A model generated the notes under the pieces. It was not told the origin of the DNA. It ran no database searches and saw nothing but the letters and a program-made list of their open reading frames with translations. Below are positions 9,533 through 18,469 of a stretch of 64,000 nt of DNA, one piece after another. Both the position numbers and the translations under genes were made by a program. The stretch lies in assembly GCF_900019265.1 (NCBI RefSeq), contig NZ_CYGX02000064.1, positions 1 through 64,000 on the forward strand, given 5' to 3'. Each line of letters starts with the position of its first letter. Position 1 is the first letter of the stretch. This DNA is from Paraburkholderia ribeironis. Lineage in GTDB: Bacteria > Pseudomonadota > Gammaproteobacteria > Burkholderiales > Burkholderiaceae.

Positions 9533-11089
9533 ATGCCATTGCCTCTTCTTAGTCTTCTCATCTGGATCCCTATTGTCGCCGGGCTCGTGGTTTTGCGCGC
9601 CGGGTCTGACACGGCACGTGGTCGCACCCGTTGGCTCGCGCTAGGCGGCGCGGTGGCGGGTTTCCTGCCGGTGATTCCGCTCGTTGCGAATTTCCGCAAC
9701 GACGTCGCGTCGATGCAGTTCGTCGAAAACGTGCGCTGGTCGCCCACGTTCGATATCGCATGGCACGTGGGAGTGGACGGGATTTCGCTGTGGCTCGCCG
9801 CGCTGACTGCGCTCACCACGATCATCATCGTGATCGCCTCGTGGGAGTCGATCACCGAGCGCACCGCGCAGTACTTCGGCGCGTTCCTGATGTTGTCGGG
9901 TTTCATGCAGGGCGTGTTCACGTCGCTCGACGGCATGCTGTTCTTCATCTCGTTCGAAGCGACGCTGATTCCGCTGTATCTGCTGATCGGCACGTGGGGT
10001 CATTCGAACCGCTCGTACGCGGCCGTCAAGTTCTTCTTCGTGTCGTTCCTCGGCTCGCTGATGATGCTGATGTCGATGCTCTATCTATACAGCCAGACGC
10101 ACAGCTTCGACCTCGCGTTGTGGCGTGAAACGCGCCTCGGCACGCTGCCGCAGATCCTGATCTTCCTGGGTTTCCTCGCCGCGTTCGGCGTGAAGGTGCC
10201 GATGTGGCCGGTGCATACGTGGCTGCCCGATGTTCACCTCGACGGCCCGACCGGCGCCGCGGTGATGATCGGCATGCTGAAGCTGGGCGGCTACGGTCTG
10301 CTGCGTTTCGCGTTGCCGATCGCACCGCAGGCCAGCCATTTCTTCGCGCCGATGATGATCACGCTGTCGCTGATCGCCGTGATCTATGCGAGCCTGCTCG
10401 CCCTCGTGCAAACCGACATGCGCCGTCTGCTCGCGTATTCGACGGTGGCGCACATGGGTCTCGTCACGCTCGGGCTGTTCGTGTTCAACCGCATCGGCCA
10501 GGCTGGCGCGATCGTGCAAATGCTGTCGTACGGCGTGGTGTCCGGCGCGATGCTGCTATGCACGGGCATGCTCTACGATCGCACCAGGACCGCGTCGATC
10601 GCCGAATACGGTGGCGTGGCGAACACCATGCCGCGCTTCGCGGCGTTCGTGATGCTGTTCTCGATGGCCAATATCGGTTTGCCGGGCACGTCGGGTTTCG
10701 TCGGCGAGTTCATGGTGCTGATGGGCGCGATCCGCTTCAACTTCTGGATCGGCGCGATCGCCGCTTCCACGCTGATCCTGAGCGCAGCCTACACGCTGTG
10801 GATGTACAAGCGCGTGGTCTTCGGTGCCATCGCCAATGTGCGCGTCGCGAAACTGAAGGACCTCGGCAAACGCGAGTTCGTGCTGCTTGGCGCGATGGCG
10901 TTGCTGGTGCTGGCGATCGGTCTCGATCCGAAGCCGTTCACCGATGCGATCGATCCGTCGGTCGGCACGCTGCTCGCGCAATCGGAACGCTCGGCCCAAC
11001 CTGCGGACTCCGCACCGGATGACGGCGGCGCGCATCTGCAGGCAGCGGCGCCCGCAGCGGCCGTCACCGCAACCCGCACGCCGGGCTGA
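9533..11089 (+). CDS. nuoM: NuoM-like proton-pumping subunit (orphan)
   Basis: This 518-residue, roughly 14-segment membrane protein matches the antiporter-like subunit M of complex I. The residues known to matter for proton transfer are visible: Glu142 in SFEATLIPLYLL, Lys221 in AFGVKVPMW and Lys250 in GMLKLGGYG. GLPGTSGFVGEF follows near residue 385. I chose ATG 9533; a TTG four codons upstream is possible. No other nuo gene is nearby, and the next genes are cyoABCD, so it is either a second, non-operonic NuoM or part of another NDH/Mrp-like assembly. The C-terminal 30 residues (Gln/Ala/Pro-rich) extend beyond the usual end. Confidence 0.85.
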   Translation: MPLPLLSLLIWIPIVAGLVVLRAGSDTARGRTRWLALGGAVAGFLPVIPLVANFRNDVASMQFVENVRWSPTFDIAWHVGVDGISLWLAALTALTTIIIVIASWESITERTAQYFGAFLMLSGFMQGVFTSLDGMLFFISFEATLIPLYLLIGTWGHSNRSYAAVKFFFVSFLGSLMMLMSMLYLYSQTHSFDLALWRETRLGTLPQILIFLGFLAAFGVKVPMWPVHTWLPDVHLDGPTGAAVMIGMLKLGGYGLLRFALPIAPQASHFFAPMMITLSLIAVIYASLLALVQTDMRRLLAYSTVAHMGLVTLGLFVFNRIGQAGAIVQMLSYGVVSGAMLLCTGMLYDRTRTASIAEYGGVANTMPRFAAFVMLFSMANIGLPGTSGFVGEFMVLMGAIRFNFWIGAIAASTLILSAAYTLWMYKRVVFGAIANVRVAKLKDLGKREFVLLGAMALLVLAIGLDPKPFTDAIDPSVGTLLAQSERSAQPADSAPDDGGAHLQAAAPAAAVTATRTPG

Positions 11090-11451
11090 TAAAACGATGT
11101 GTGGTGCGGATGCAGCATTTGCGCTCGCGGATGCTGCTTCGCTCACGCGTGTTTGCGGCGTCGACTTGAATCCCTGAGCACATCTTGCGCGGCACAGCCA
11201 GTCCGGTTGCGCTGCGTTTCAGTGCTTTTTTCAGGGGATTTTTGTGATGCGTCAACTTTTCAGTGCTCTGTAATAGAGCATTGCAAACCTCAGCTTGCGC
11301 GCAGGTGTGCGGCAACGTGTCGCACATGTTGCGACGCAATAGATCGTTGCGAAATCGAGGGTTTATCGCGGATCGTCGCGCCCCTAACATGCGAGCGCTT
11401 ATTAATGGAGAGCGGCCGAATGACGTTCGTTGAAGTCCAAAAAAAGAGGCA
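11090..11451. promoter_or_regulatory. cyo upstream region with nested inverted repeats
   Basis: This 362-bp gap contains TGTGCG (11306-11311) and CGCACA (11321-11326), a perfect 6-bp inverted repeat with a 9-bp spacer. Overlapping it are GCAAC (11312-11316) and GTTGC (11328-11332). Such a cluster upstream of a terminal oxidase operon could be an operator or mRNA leader structure. No canonical -10/-35 pair stands out. AAAAAAAGAGGCA just before the cyoA start is the ribosome-binding site. Confidence 0.35.
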
Positions 11452-12351
11452 ATGGATATGAAAGGAAAGACTCTGCGAGGGTCGATGAGTTTCGTTTCCG
11501 CCAGCCTCGCGTTGCTGCTTTCGGGTTGCAGCAATTTAGATATCTTGAATCCGAAGGGGAGTGTGGGTCTGGCCGAACGTGAGCTGATTGCCACGTCCAC
11601 CTGGGCCATGCTGATCGTGGTCGTGCCGGTCATCGCGCTGACGCTGCTGTTCGCATGGCGTTATCGCGCGTCGAATCGCAATGCGGAATATCGTCCGGGA
11701 TGGGTGCATTCCACCGGTATCGAAATCGCCGTCTGGACGATTCCGACGCTGATCATTCTGTTCCTCGCCGTGTTGACGTGGAAGAGCACGCATGAGCTCG
11801 ATCCGTATCGTCCGCTCGAGTCGCAGGTCAAGCCGATCAACGTCGAAGTCGTCGCGCTCGACTGGAAGTGGCTGTTCATCTATCCCGACCTTGGCATTGC
11901 ATCGGTGAACCAGCTGGCGATCCCGGTCGGCACGCCGGTGAACTTCGTGGTCACCTCGGACACGGTGATGAACTCGTTCTTCATTCCGCAACTCGGCGGC
12001 CAGATCTACGCGATGGCAGGCATGCAAACGCGTCTGCATCTGATCGCGGATGAAGCCGGTGACTACGCGGGCATGACGGCGAACTTCAGCGGCAAGGGCT
12101 TCTCGGACATGAAGTTCCGCACGCTCGCCACGTCGCCCAACGAGTTCAATGCATGGGTCGCGAAAGTACGCGCGTCGTCGGACCGTCTGGACATGGACCG
12201 CTATCACGCGGTGTCGGCGCCGAGCGAGAAAGATCCGGTGCGGTACTTCTCGTCGGTCGATCCGAAGCTCTTTCACAACATCATTGCCCGATACAACAAC
12301 GGGAACGTCCTGGACAACATCACGGACGCTAACTGTAAGCCCAAGGGGTAA
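11452..12351 (+). CDS. cyoA: Cytochrome bo3 ubiquinol oxidase subunit II
   Basis: A 299-residue lipoprotein with lipobox LLLSGC (lipidated Cys26), two membrane hairpin segments (about 47-67 and 88-108) and a cupredoxin-like periplasmic domain. The CuA ligands of cytochrome c oxidases are missing, as expected for quinol oxidases. Recognisable stretches are VVALDWKWLFIYPD and NSFFIPQLGGQIYAMAGM. A second in-frame ATG lies two codons downstream. It is the first of four tightly packed cyo genes encoding the aerobic quinol oxidase of the inner membrane. Confidence 0.96.
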   Translation: MDMKGKTLRGSMSFVSASLALLLSGCSNLDILNPKGSVGLAERELIATSTWAMLIVVVPVIALTLLFAWRYRASNRNAEYRPGWVHSTGIEIAVWTIPTLIILFLAVLTWKSTHELDPYRPLESQVKPINVEVVALDWKWLFIYPDLGIASVNQLAIPVGTPVNFVVTSDTVMNSFFIPQLGGQIYAMAGMQTRLHLIADEAGDYAGMTANFSGKGFSDMKFRTLATSPNEFNAWVAKVRASSDRLDMDRYHAVSAPSEKDPVRYFSSVDPKLFHNIIARYNNGNVLDNITDANCKPKG

Positions 12352-12354
12352 CGC

Positions 12355-14370
12355 ATGTTCGGAAAACTTACGCTCGATGCGATTCCGTATCACGAGCCAA
12401 TCATCGTTACGGCGGGCATCTTCATGGTGCTCGGCGCGCTGGGCGTGCTCGGCGCAGTCACGTATTTCGGCAAGTGGCGCTATCTGTGGACCGAGTGGCT
12501 GACCTCGGTCGACCACAAGAAAATCGGCGTCATGTACATCATCGTTGCATTCATCATGCTGCTGCGCGGCTTCGCCGACGCGATCATGATGCGTATGCAA
12601 CTGGCGCTGTCCTACCTGAGCCCCGGCTATCTGCCGCCGCATCACTACGATCAGGTCTTCACGGCGCACGGCGTCATCATGATCTTCTTCATGGCGATGA
12701 CGTTCATGATCGGCCTGATGAACATCATCGTGCCGCTGCAGATCGGCGCACGCGACGTCGCGTTCCCGTTCATCAACTCGCTGAGCTTCTGGATGACCGC
12801 GGTCAGCGCGATCCTGATCAACATCTCGCTGGTGATCGGTGAGTTTGCGCAGACCGGCTGGCTGGCTTATCCGCCGCTGTCCGAATTGCAGTTCAGTCCG
12901 GGTGTCGGGGTCGACTATTACCTGTGGAGTCTGCAGATCTCCGGTATCGGGACCTTGCTGACCGGCGTGAACTTCTTCGTGACCATCGTGAAGATGCGCG
13001 CCCCGGGCATGTCGTTCATGAAGATGCCGGTGTTTACGTGGACCTCGCTGTGCGCGAACGTGCTGATCATGGCGTCGTTCCCGATCCTGACCGTCACGCT
13101 CGCGCTGCTCGGTCTGGACCGTTACCTCGGCATGCACTTCTTCACCAACGAAGCCGGCGGCAACGCCATGTTGTATCTGAACCTGATCTGGGCATGGGGT
13201 CACCCTGAGGTGTACATCCTGGTCCTGCCGGCGTTCGGTATCTTCTCGGAAGTCGTCGCGACCTTCGCGAAGAAGCCGCTGTTCGGCTACAAGACGATGG
13301 TGTGGGCGAGCTGCGCGATCATGGTGCTGTCGTTCCTCGTGTGGCTGCACCATTTCTTCACGATGGGTTCGGGCGCGGACGTGAACGCGTTCTTCGGTAT
13401 CGCGACGATGGTGATTGCGATTCCGACCGGCGTCAAAGTCTTCAACTGGCTGTTTACGATCTACAAGGGCCGTCTGCAATTCACCACGCCGGTTCTGTGG
13501 ACCATCGGCTTCATGATCACCTTCACGATCGGCGGTATGACCGGCGTGATGCTGGCGATTCCGGGCGCGGACTTCATGCTGCACAACAGCCTGTTCCTGA
13601 TCGCTCACTTCCACAACGTGATCATCGGTGGCGTGCTGTTCGGCTATCTGGCCGGTTTCAACTACTGGTTCCCGAAGGCGTTCGGTTTCAAGCTGAACGA
13701 AAAGCTCGGCAAGGCCGCGTTCTGGTTCTGGCAGACCGGCTTCTGGCTCGCGTTCACGCCGCTGTACGTGCTGGGCTTCATGGGCATGACGCGCCGTCTG
13801 AACCACTACGACAACCCGGCATGGCATCCGTGGCTGATCGCCGCCGCGTTCGGCGCCGTGCTGATCGCGATCGGTATCGGCTGCCAGTTGCTACAGCTGT
13901 ATGTCAGCATCCGCGATCGCAAGGAAAACCTCGACCTCACGGGCGATCCGTGGGACGGTCATACGCTGGAATGGGCGACGACCTCGCCGCCGCCGGCGTA
14001 CAACTTCGCGATCATCCCGACGGTGCGCAAGCTCGATGCGTTCACCGACATGAAGTCGCGCAAGGGCCCGCAAACGCAACCGGTGTATCGCGACATTCAC
14101 ATGCCGTCGAATACGTCCGCGGGTCTGCTGGTGGGTCTGTTCTCGCTGGTGCTCGGCTTTGCAGGCGTGTGGCACATCTGGTGGCTGGCGATCGTCGGCC
14201 TGGTTGGTGCGATCGGCACCGTGATCGTCTACAGCTTCATGGACAACGACGGCTATTACATTCCGGCCGACACTGTCGCGCTGACTGAAGAGAAACGCAG
14301 CGGCGGTGCTGGTGCCGTGGCCGGTGTCGGCGCGGGCGCCGGTGCGCAGGTCGCGCTGGAGGTGGACTGA
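12355..14370 (+). CDS. cyoB: Cytochrome bo3 ubiquinol oxidase subunit I
   Basis: The 671-residue catalytic subunit carries the haem-copper oxidase signatures WAWGHPEVYILVLPAFGIFS (CuB His and cross-linked Tyr), WLHHFFTMGSG (two CuB histidines) and LIAHFHNVIIGG (haem o3 and haem b histidines). LPPHHYDQVFTAHG holds a low-spin haem ligand. The length is close to E. coli CyoB. It starts 3 bp after cyoA. The Gly/Ala-rich tail (GAGAVAGVGAGAGAQ) is a lineage-specific end. It oxidises ubiquinol, reduces oxygen to water and pumps protons. Confidence 0.97.
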   Translation: MFGKLTLDAIPYHEPIIVTAGIFMVLGALGVLGAVTYFGKWRYLWTEWLTSVDHKKIGVMYIIVAFIMLLRGFADAIMMRMQLALSYLSPGYLPPHHYDQVFTAHGVIMIFFMAMTFMIGLMNIIVPLQIGARDVAFPFINSLSFWMTAVSAILINISLVIGEFAQTGWLAYPPLSELQFSPGVGVDYYLWSLQISGIGTLLTGVNFFVTIVKMRAPGMSFMKMPVFTWTSLCANVLIMASFPILTVTLALLGLDRYLGMHFFTNEAGGNAMLYLNLIWAWGHPEVYILVLPAFGIFSEVVATFAKKPLFGYKTMVWASCAIMVLSFLVWLHHFFTMGSGADVNAFFGIATMVIAIPTGVKVFNWLFTIYKGRLQFTTPVLWTIGFMITFTIGGMTGVMLAIPGADFMLHNSLFLIAHFHNVIIGGVLFGYLAGFNYWFPKAFGFKLNEKLGKAAFWFWQTGFWLAFTPLYVLGFMGMTRRLNHYDNPAWHPWLIAAAFGAVLIAIGIGCQLLQLYVSIRDRKENLDLTGDPWDGHTLEWATTSPPPAYNFAIIPTVRKLDAFTDMKSRKGPQTQPVYRDIHMPSNTSAGLLVGLFSLVLGFAGVWHIWWLAIVGLVGAIGTVIVYSFMDNDGYYIPADTVALTEEKRSGGAGAVAGVGAGAGAQVALEVD

Positions 14371-14975
14371 TGTTACAGAAGACTATTGCGGTCCAACCGC
14401 ATCTCGCGCCGGACCATGTGCCGTCGCACTCGGTATTCGGCTTCTGGCTGTATCTGATGACCGACTGCATCGTGTTCGCGGCGCTGTTCGCCGTGTTTGC
14501 GGTGATGGGTCATCAGTTCGCCGGCGGTCCGAGCGGTAAGGATCTCTTCGAGATTCCGGGCGTCGCGCTCGAAACGACGATGCTGCTGCTCTCCAGTATC
14601 ACGTACGGCTTCGCGATGCTGGGCGCGCACAAGAATCGCAAGGGCGTGTTGCTGTCGTGGCTCGCCGTGACGTTCGTGCTCGGCCTCGCGTTCCTGGTGC
14701 TGGAAATGCGCGAGTTCTCGAACCTGATCGCCGAAGGCGCGGGTCCGGGGCGCAGCGCGTTCCTGTCGTCGTTCTTCACGCTGGTCGGCACGCACGGTCT
14801 GCACGTGACGTTCGGGCTGATCTGGATGGTGGTGCTCGCCATTCAGGTGCTGCGTCATCGTGACCTGACCGAACGCGACATGATTCGCCTGACGTGCCTG
14901 AGCCTTTTCTGGCACTTTCTGGACGTCGTGTGGATCGGCGTCTTCACCTTTGTCTATCTTGCGAGCGTGATCTAA
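14370..14975 (+). CDS. cyoC: Cytochrome bo3 ubiquinol oxidase subunit III
   Basis: A 201-residue protein with five membrane segments of the cytochrome oxidase subunit III fold, including FFTLVGTHGLHVTFGLIWM and LFWHFLDVVWIGVFTFVYL near the end. Its ATG overlaps the cyoB stop by one base, and cyoD follows immediately. It stabilises subunit I in the bo3 complex. Confidence 0.96.
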   Translation: MLQKTIAVQPHLAPDHVPSHSVFGFWLYLMTDCIVFAALFAVFAVMGHQFAGGPSGKDLFEIPGVALETTMLLLSSITYGFAMLGAHKNRKGVLLSWLAVTFVLGLAFLVLEMREFSNLIAEGAGPGRSAFLSSFFTLVGTHGLHVTFGLIWMVVLAIQVLRHRDLTERDMIRLTCLSLFWHFLDVVWIGVFTFVYLASVI

Positions 14976-15308
14976 ATGGACCATAGCCATAACGCACACT
15001 CGGGTGAAAGTCACGGCAGCATCGGCAGCTATACGGCGGGGTTCGTGCTGTCGGTCATTCTGACTGTCGCGGCATTCGGCCTCGTGATGACGGGGACGTT
15101 GACGGGGCAAAGCGCATTGCTCGCGATCGCGGGCCTCGCGTTCGTGCAGATCCTCGTGCACCTGGTGTTCTTCCTGCACATGAACTCGTCGTCGGCGCAA
15201 CGCTGGAATGTGACGGCGTTCGCATTCACGGCGCTGACCGCTGTGATCGTGATCGGCGGCACGTTGTGGGTGATGCATAACGTCAGCATGAATATGATGT
15301 CGCGCTAG
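14976..15308 (+). CDS. cyoD: Cytochrome bo3 ubiquinol oxidase subunit IV
   Basis: A 110-residue protein with three membrane segments (about 18-40, 46-66 and 78-100). A His/Ser-rich N-terminus precedes GSIGSYTAGFVLSVILT, typical of CyoD, and LVHLVFFLHM follows in the middle segment. It starts directly after the cyoC stop codon and is the last gene before a strong terminator. No cyoE (haem O synthase) gene follows, so haem O must be supplied from elsewhere. Confidence 0.95.
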   Translation: MDHSHNAHSGESHGSIGSYTAGFVLSVILTVAAFGLVMTGTLTGQSALLAIAGLAFVQILVHLVFFLHMNSSSAQRWNVTAFAFTALTAVIVIGGTLWVMHNVSMNMMSR

Positions 15309-15336
15309 GCGCGAGACGTTCTAGCCAGCTCGAAAC

Positions 15337-15378
15337 AAAGCCCCGCAAGATGGAAATCTTGCGGGGCTTTCGTTTTTT
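15337..15378 (+). terminator. Rho-independent terminator of the cyo operon
   Basis: A perfect 14-bp stem (15337-15350 and 15357-15370, core GCCCCGC / GCGGGGC) has a 6-nt loop and is followed by CGTTTTTT. It lies 28 bp after cyoD. Because the arms end in AAA/TTT it may also stop transcription of the minus-strand gene that ends at 15399. Confidence 0.93.
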
Positions 15379-15398
15379 CGACAAACGGCGCGCTGCGC

Positions 15399-15647
15399 CT
15401 ACAACGGCACCACGTGCAGCGGTTGCGAAGGCGAGTTGCCGAGCGGCACTATCGTCGGTCCGCAACCGGCGTGAACGGGTGGATATTCGCTCCAGCCGCG
15501 CCGGATGTAAACCGGCGGCATCATCCCGCCGGGGCATGCCACGGGGCTTTCGCGCGTCAGCCACGCAATGCCGCCGCGCACGGACTGTGATGCCGCGTGG
15601 TCGAGTTCGTCGAAGCGGGACAGGTCTTTCAGGATCAGGGTAGTCAT
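15399..15647 (-). CDS. Small peptide with Gly-Gly leader-like N-terminus
   Basis: An 82-residue protein with a clear GGAG ribosome-binding site 7 bp before ATG. The N-terminus MTTLILKDLSRFDELD, then SVRGG at residues 22-26, resembles the double-glycine leaders of secreted bacteriocin-like peptides. Hydrophobic and acidic residues precede a Gly25-Gly26 that could be a cleavage site for a C39-peptidase transporter. The putative mature part (56 residues) has two cysteines (38 and 62) and is rich in Pro and Gly. No transporter, immunity gene or modifying enzyme lies nearby. I recall similar KDL-containing small proteins in Burkholderia genomes, but their function is not established. A longer in-frame ORF upstream reads through the repeat and is not the likely start. 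Confidence 0.7.
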   Translation of the reverse strand: MTTLILKDLSRFDELDHAASQSVRGGIAWLTRESPVACPGGMMPPVYIRRGWSEYPPVHAGCGPTIVPLGNSPSQPLHVVPL

Positions 15648-15674
15648 GGTGGATCTCCGGCAAGGTTCAATCGG

Positions 15675-15716
15675 CAATGGGCAATGGGCAATGGGCAATG
15701 GGCAATGGGCAATGGG
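15675..15716. repeat. Heptanucleotide tandem repeat (6 x CAATGGG)
   Basis: Six perfect copies of a 7-bp unit lie 28 bp upstream of the small Gly-Gly peptide start codon, in its presumed promoter/leader. Because 7 is not a multiple of 3 or of the helical repeat, copy-number change would alter spacing in a promoter or leader, so this is a plausible phase-variable site. Confidence 0.9.
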
Positions 15717-15931
15717 CGCGCCCATGCGTTCCAGTTGCACACACCATGCCACGCGTCGCAAAGCGGCGCGTGGGTCGCTCAATGCACATTCACCGCACAC
15801 TTACGCGCGAAAAGTGACCGCCGTGGACCAACTCGCGACGCGCCGGTGTCGTTGCGTCGCCGACATCTTTTTTGCCCGCTGAGCCACGCGATCGAACCTC
15901 GGCATCGAACGCGGGCATCGGGTGTTGCCCA

Positions 15932-16624
15932 TCAGCGCGTGACGCCGCGCCATCCGCCGAGCAACCCGGCCAGCTCGGCCATGTCTTGAAAGACATGCAC
16001 CGCGCCCGCGCCATGCAATGCAGTCGCGCTGCTGTGGCCGAGTTCCACCGGGCAATAGCCGAACACGGTGGCGCCAGCCGCGACGCCCGCGGTCGTGCCC
16101 GTCACCGTATCCTCGACCACCGCGCAACGTCCCGGGTCCACGCCCAACGCGGCTGCCGCGGCCAGGTACACGTCGGGGAACGGCTTGCTGCGTGGCGTTT
16201 CATGACCGCTGAAGATGCGTCCTGCGAAGCAGTCGAGCATGCCGGCCTTGCTCAATTGCAATTCGACCTTGATCCGGTCGGCGCCCGATGCGACCGCGAT
16301 GCGTCCGTTCAACGTCCGGTGCAGCGCGCGCACCGCGCAGGCCGCGCCGGCAATCGCCCGCAGCTCGCTATCGAGCGCCGTATTGCGACGCTCGCGAAAC
16401 TGCATCAGCCAGTCGCTGGTGATCGCGAAACCGGTTTGTGCCTCGATCAGCGCGGCTTCGTCCTTGACGGCCTTGCCGACGAAAATGCGCATCGTCTCTT
16501 CGACGGTCAAATGCCAGCCTAGCTCACCGAGCATCTCGGTCAGCACGCGGTTGGTGATGGGTTCGGAGTCGACGAGCACGCCGTCGCAGTCAAAGAGTAC
16601 GGCGTCGAAGGGAAAATCGGCCAT
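15932..16624 (-). CDS. HAD-superfamily phosphatase (beta-phosphoglucomutase-like subfamily)
   Basis: A 230-residue protein with all four HAD motifs. Motif I is FDCDGVLVDSEP (nucleophile Asp12, acid/base Asp14), motif II is VASGAD, motif III is the Lys in RSKPFPDVYL, and motif IV is VVEDTVTG. A helical cap of the subclass I type lies between motifs I and II. Family members dephosphorylate small sugar phosphates or 2-phosphoglycolate; the substrate here cannot be told. It stands alone, 170 bp after the peroxidase gene. Confidence 0.9.
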   Translation of the reverse strand: MADFPFDAVLFDCDGVLVDSEPITNRVLTEMLGELGWHLTVEETMRIFVGKAVKDEAALIEAQTGFAITSDWLMQFRERRNTALDSELRAIAGAACAVRALHRTLNGRIAVASGADRIKVELQLSKAGMLDCFAGRIFSGHETPRSKPFPDVYLAAAAALGVDPGRCAVVEDTVTGTTAGVAAGATVFGYCPVELGHSSATALHGAGAVHVFQDMAELAGLLGGWRGVTR

Positions 16625-16797
16625 CGGGCAGGGTAGGGATCAAGTTCGCGAAACCGCCAAGGATACCGTACCTTCGCTCATTGGCACGCTCGTCGACCCG
16701 CTCATCGACACGTTACCGACCCGCCACGCAGCTCGCGCGCCGCGCCGCGAAGGCTATGCGAACGGCCTTCGCGGTTAGCCTGGCAATCGCGTCGACC

Positions 16798-18267
16798 TCA
16801 GTCCTTATACCCGTCGCTGAGTGTCTTCATGAATGCGATGATGTCCTGAATATCCTGATCGGTCATCGCGGGTCGATCCCCGGGCTTGCGGTCGAACGGC
16901 GCATCGGCGGAATCGATGTTCGCATGGTACTGAACCGGCAGATCGTTGTACTTCTGCACCTTGCCCGACGCGTCGCGCGGATAGATCTTTTCGGGCGACG
17001 TATTGCGCAGATTATAGAAGTCCATCACCTGCCTGAGTTCATGATAGACACCGTTATGGAAGAACACCTTGCGCTCGGCGACATTGCGCAACGTCGGCGT
17101 CAGGAACATGCCGCAGTACTGCGTCTGCTGCGCGAGATCGTCGCGAAACGGTCCGCACACGCCCATGTCGAAGAACTTCGGGTCCTTGTTGGCCGGGATG
17201 GCTGGATTGCGCGGCACACCGAGTGCTTCGTACTGCGTATCGGTAAAGAGCGGCGGCAGACCGTCGCGGCTCGGCTGGCTCAAATGGCAGCCCGCGCAAT
17301 TCGCCTTGTCCTTGTCGTTGAAAAGCCGCAGGCCGCGCAGCTCGGCGTGCGTCAGTCGCGCCTTGCCTTCGAGCCAGTAGTCGTACTTGCTGGTGAACGC
17401 ATGGAACGATTGATCCTCGATCTGATAGCGGCCGACCGCGAACAACGCTTCCGAAATCAGCAGGCTCGGATTATTGACGACCGACGGTCCGAAGATTTTT
17501 TTGAACTGGTCCAGGTACTGCGTGTGTAGCAGCTTGCGCGCGACGTCCGCTTCGGTCGCGTTGGCCATCTCCACCGGATTCGTCAACGGACCCAGCGCCT
17601 GGATCTGCAGCGTATCGGCGCGGCCGTCCCAGAACAGTCCGCCTTGCGGCACCATCGCGGGAGCGGCAGGCGCGGCAGGCGCGGCAGGCGCGGCAGGCGC
17701 GGCGAGCGCGGTCTTTTGCGCGCGCTGCGTGCCGGCGGCTTGCGTCGCGAGTTGCGCCATGTCGACTGGAGCGTCGGTGTCGCCCTGATCGGGACCGATG
17801 CTGAACGGCGCCTGGCGATACAGGTAGGCGAGCGAAGGCGGCGGACGATAGCCCGCCTCGGACATACGGGCGCCGCCCAGTTGAACCGGGAACGCGTTGT
17901 CCGGCGCGTACGAATGTTGCGGCGAGTGGCATGTCGCGCACGACTGCACGCCGGAAGCCGATAGCGTGCGGTCGAAGAAGATCTGTTTGCCGAGCAGCGC
18001 CACGGCGCTCAGTGGCGCTGCTGGCGGCCGCATCAATTGGGCAGGATGGGGATTCGCGCCGGTGATGTCTTCGACGATCGCGCCGACCGCGGGCGGCATC
18101 CGCTCCGGGTACACCAGCGCGTACGCGCCCAGCACGACGAGTGCGAGCACGAGGCCGCCCGCGCACCACGCGAGCAGCCGCAGCCACGCGCGGCGGATGA
18201 TGACGGGACCCGGCTCGTCGCCGGTGGGCGGAGACGGCCGCATGACGGCATCTGAGGGATGATTCAT
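16798..18267 (-). CDS. MauG-like di-haem cytochrome c peroxidase
   Basis: A 489-residue protein with a membrane anchor (about residues 31-53) and two haem c attachment motifs, CATCH (110-114) and CAGCH (324-328), as in the bacterial CcpA/MauG family. A 16-residue Ala-Pro repeat (189-204), encoded by four 9-bp tandem repeats, interrupts the first domain. The conserved WDGRADTLQIQALGPLTNP follows it. I chose ATG 18267; the frame stays open further upstream. It follows the AcpA-like lipoprotein gene by 202 bp on the same strand, so co-transcription is likely. It would act in the periplasm on peroxide or as an oxidative maturation enzyme. Confidence 0.88.
   Translation of the reverse strand: MNHPSDAVMRPSPPTGDEPGPVIIRRAWLRLLAWCAGGLVLALVVLGAYALVYPERMPPAVGAIVEDITGANPHPAQLMRPPAAPLSAVALLGKQIFFDRTLSASGVQSCATCHSPQHSYAPDNAFPVQLGGARMSEAGYRPPPSLAYLYRQAPFSIGPDQGDTDAPVDMAQLATQAAGTQRAQKTALAAPAAPAAPAAPAAPAMVPQGGLFWDGRADTLQIQALGPLTNPVEMANATEADVARKLLHTQYLDQFKKIFGPSVVNNPSLLISEALFAVGRYQIEDQSFHAFTSKYDYWLEGKARLTHAELRGLRLFNDKDKANCAGCHLSQPSRDGLPPLFTDTQYEALGVPRNPAIPANKDPKFFDMGVCGPFRDDLAQQTQYCGMFLTPTLRNVAERKVFFHNGVYHELRQVMDFYNLRNTSPEKIYPRDASGKVQKYNDLPVQYHANIDSADAPFDRKPGDRPAMTDQDIQDIIAFMKTLSDGYKD
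17663..17707. repeat. 9-bp tandem repeat inside the peroxidase gene
   Basis: Four perfect copies plus one variant of GCGGCAGGC encode the (Ala-Ala-Pro)n linker. The unit is a multiple of 3, so length changes keep the frame. Confidence 0.85.
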
Positions 18268-18469
18268 GGCGTTCTCAGGTAATTCGATCGAATGCGGTAA
18301 ACAGGAAAATCGAGCCAGCGCGCGTTTGCACTGGCTCGATCCCAACTACGGTTTGCGCTGCGTTGCGCGCCGCATTGCGCGTCACATTGCACGGTGCATT
18401 GCACGCCGAGTCTGGCGCGTTGCGTCACGCAACGGCATGCGCAAGCGCCGCGCTTCTCACCGCTGCCGC

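Noticed and set aside
11536..13827. 763-codon open frame antisense to cyoA and cyoB
   Set aside because: His/Arg/Glu-rich translation without domains; it arises from GC-biased third positions of the cyo genes.
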